NCBI RefSeq assembly: GCF_017115105.1 | Contig: NZ_JABXKH010000178.1 | Coordinates: forward strand, 62,001-126,000 | Length of the DNA: 64,000 nucleotides | Source: Nostoc sp. NMS2 | GTDB lineage: Bacteria; Cyanobacteriota; Cyanobacteriia; Cyanobacteriales; Nostocaceae | Reading direction: 5' to 3' | Part shown: positions 63,342 to 64,000 of the stretch, in pieces | How the letters are laid out: each line of letters begins with the position of its first letter | Position numbering within the stretch: position 1 is the stretch's first letter | Position numbers and translations under genes: made by a program | Notes under the pieces: generated by a model | Told to the model about the DNA's origin: nothing | Databases searched by the model: none | What the model saw: the letters and a program-made list of their open reading frames with translations, nothing else

Positions 63342-63483
63342 CATATCATTAATTTTGATAGGTGAGGGTGAGCAGATCCCCGACTTACTTAAGAGAACGA
63401 ACCGCGAAGACGCGAAGTACACGAAGGAAGAAGGAAAGAAGATAAATTGAAGAACTTATCTACTCGTCAAAATTAATGATATG
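63342..63483. mobile_element. MITE-like element with 17-bp inverted ends
   Basis: CATATCATTAATTTTGA and its exact complement TCAAAATTAATGATATG bound 142 bp. The interior holds GAACCGCGAAGACGCGAAG, a dispersed sequence also seen in inverted form at 3795-3823. No ORF is present. It lies upstream of the IS110 remnant. Confidence 0.7.
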
Positions 63484-63517
63484 CAGCTATAACAAACACA
63501 ATCCGTGAGAGTGAAAT

Positions 63518-63912
63518 ATGGAAAATATTGCTCAATGGGTAGGTATTGATGTGAGTAAAGCCACATTAGATGTTTATATCCGTCCTCTGGGTAAAGCAAT
63601 GAAAGTGGCAAATACAGAATCAGAAATATCAAATCTAGTGGAGCTACTCTTATCCTATAGTTTAAATCTGATTGTACGATTAATGGCGGTCGCGCTCATG
63701 TTCGTGCCACTCTTTATATGGGTGCTGTTGTTGCTATGCGTCATAATCCGGTTATCAAGGCCTTTTATGAGCGCCTTGTCGAACGTGGTAAATCGAAAAA
63801 ATTAGCTCTTCCTGCTTGCGTTCATAAAATGTTAGTTATTCTAAATGCAATGGTTCGAGATAATTTGCCTTGGCGTGTAACTGACAACTTACAACCCATT
63901 GCCAACGCTTAA
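63518..63912 (+). pseudogene. Internally deleted IS110-family transposase
   Basis: The first frame starts MENIAQWVGIDVSKATLDVYI, the DEDD N-terminus of IS110 transposases with the first Asp in GIDVSK. A second frame gives NGGRAHVRATLYMGAVVAMR then HNPVIKAFYERLVERGKSKK and NAMVRDNLPWR, the C-terminal Transposase_20 end. About 200 residues between the two, including most of the catalytic domain, are missing and the frame is shifted. IS110 elements lack terminal inverted repeats, so ends cannot be set. Non-functional. Confidence 0.85.
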
Positions 63913-64000
63913 TCACAACTCAACGTTTTTATACTTTGGAATAGTCCCCCCGATGATCCCATTGCGGCATTTGGGTCAACTTTTTATGCTCTTTTTTATC

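Overview
The window reads as chromosome of a filamentous, heterocyst-type cyanobacterium (Nostoc/Anabaena group). The evidence is the very frequent HIP1 octamer GCGATCGC, the AT-rich gaps packed with heptamer repeats (AATTCGT family) and miniature inverted-repeat elements, and cyanobacterial families such as HpsL-type polysaccharide genes, DUF1400, DUF2808, Uma2 and RppA/RppB. No rRNA, tRNA or CRISPR array was seen.

Layout. 1-5.2 kb: thrC with a MoaD/ThiS-like sulfur carrier, then glcE-glcF (glycolate dehydrogenase subunits) on the minus strand. 5.5-10.7 kb: a DUF1400 protein, small unknowns, a YihY-like gene remnant, an unrecognised protein with a C-terminal HTH, aquaporin, a GlsB-type membrane protein and a decayed TnpB end. 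10.7-16.5 kb: leuC-leuD, an IS5-type transposase fragment and glgB. 17-22.9 kb: a small lipoprotein, a bitopic FtsL-like protein followed by ftsI, a haem-oxygenase-like diiron protein and a methyltransferase. 23-29 kb: a second EF-G, a macro-domain protein, a CFA-synthase-like methyltransferase and a CobW GTPase.

29.8-39.7 kb is a coherent organosulfur island: a DszC/SfnB-like flavin oxidoreductase, an SLH/OprB porin, SfnB, SfnG (dimethylsulfone monooxygenase), a second luciferase-like monooxygenase, and a 695-residue regulator. The regulator joins a LysR HTH and effector domain to an SsuA/NMT1-type binding domain that is normally periplasmic. This fusion is the most novel item I found. No dedicated transporter or flavin reductase lies in the window.

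40-41.6 kb: haem oxygenase, then a nest of mobile repeats. 42-51.3 kb: glmM, a GT2-like protein, and a hormogonium-polysaccharide-type cluster (hpsL, a GT4, hpsN, hpsO, hpsP). 51.3-53.8 kb: a membrane protein, 1-Cys peroxiredoxin and a Uma2 nuclease. 53.8-63.2 kb: a metal-response block on the minus strand with RppA/RppB, DUF2808, a metal-efflux-type lipoprotein, CzcA/CzcB RND efflux and a double-DUF305 lipoprotein. The window ends in an internally deleted IS110 transposase.

The second theme is repeat biology. One MITE family (TIR CTACGGTGTACACACA) sits inside palindromes of other repeat elements. At one site a 10-bp duplication and a same-length uninterrupted sister copy elsewhere in the window reconstruct the insertion. 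A different short palindromic repeat sits in frame inside glcE and the porin and breaks a TPR gene.
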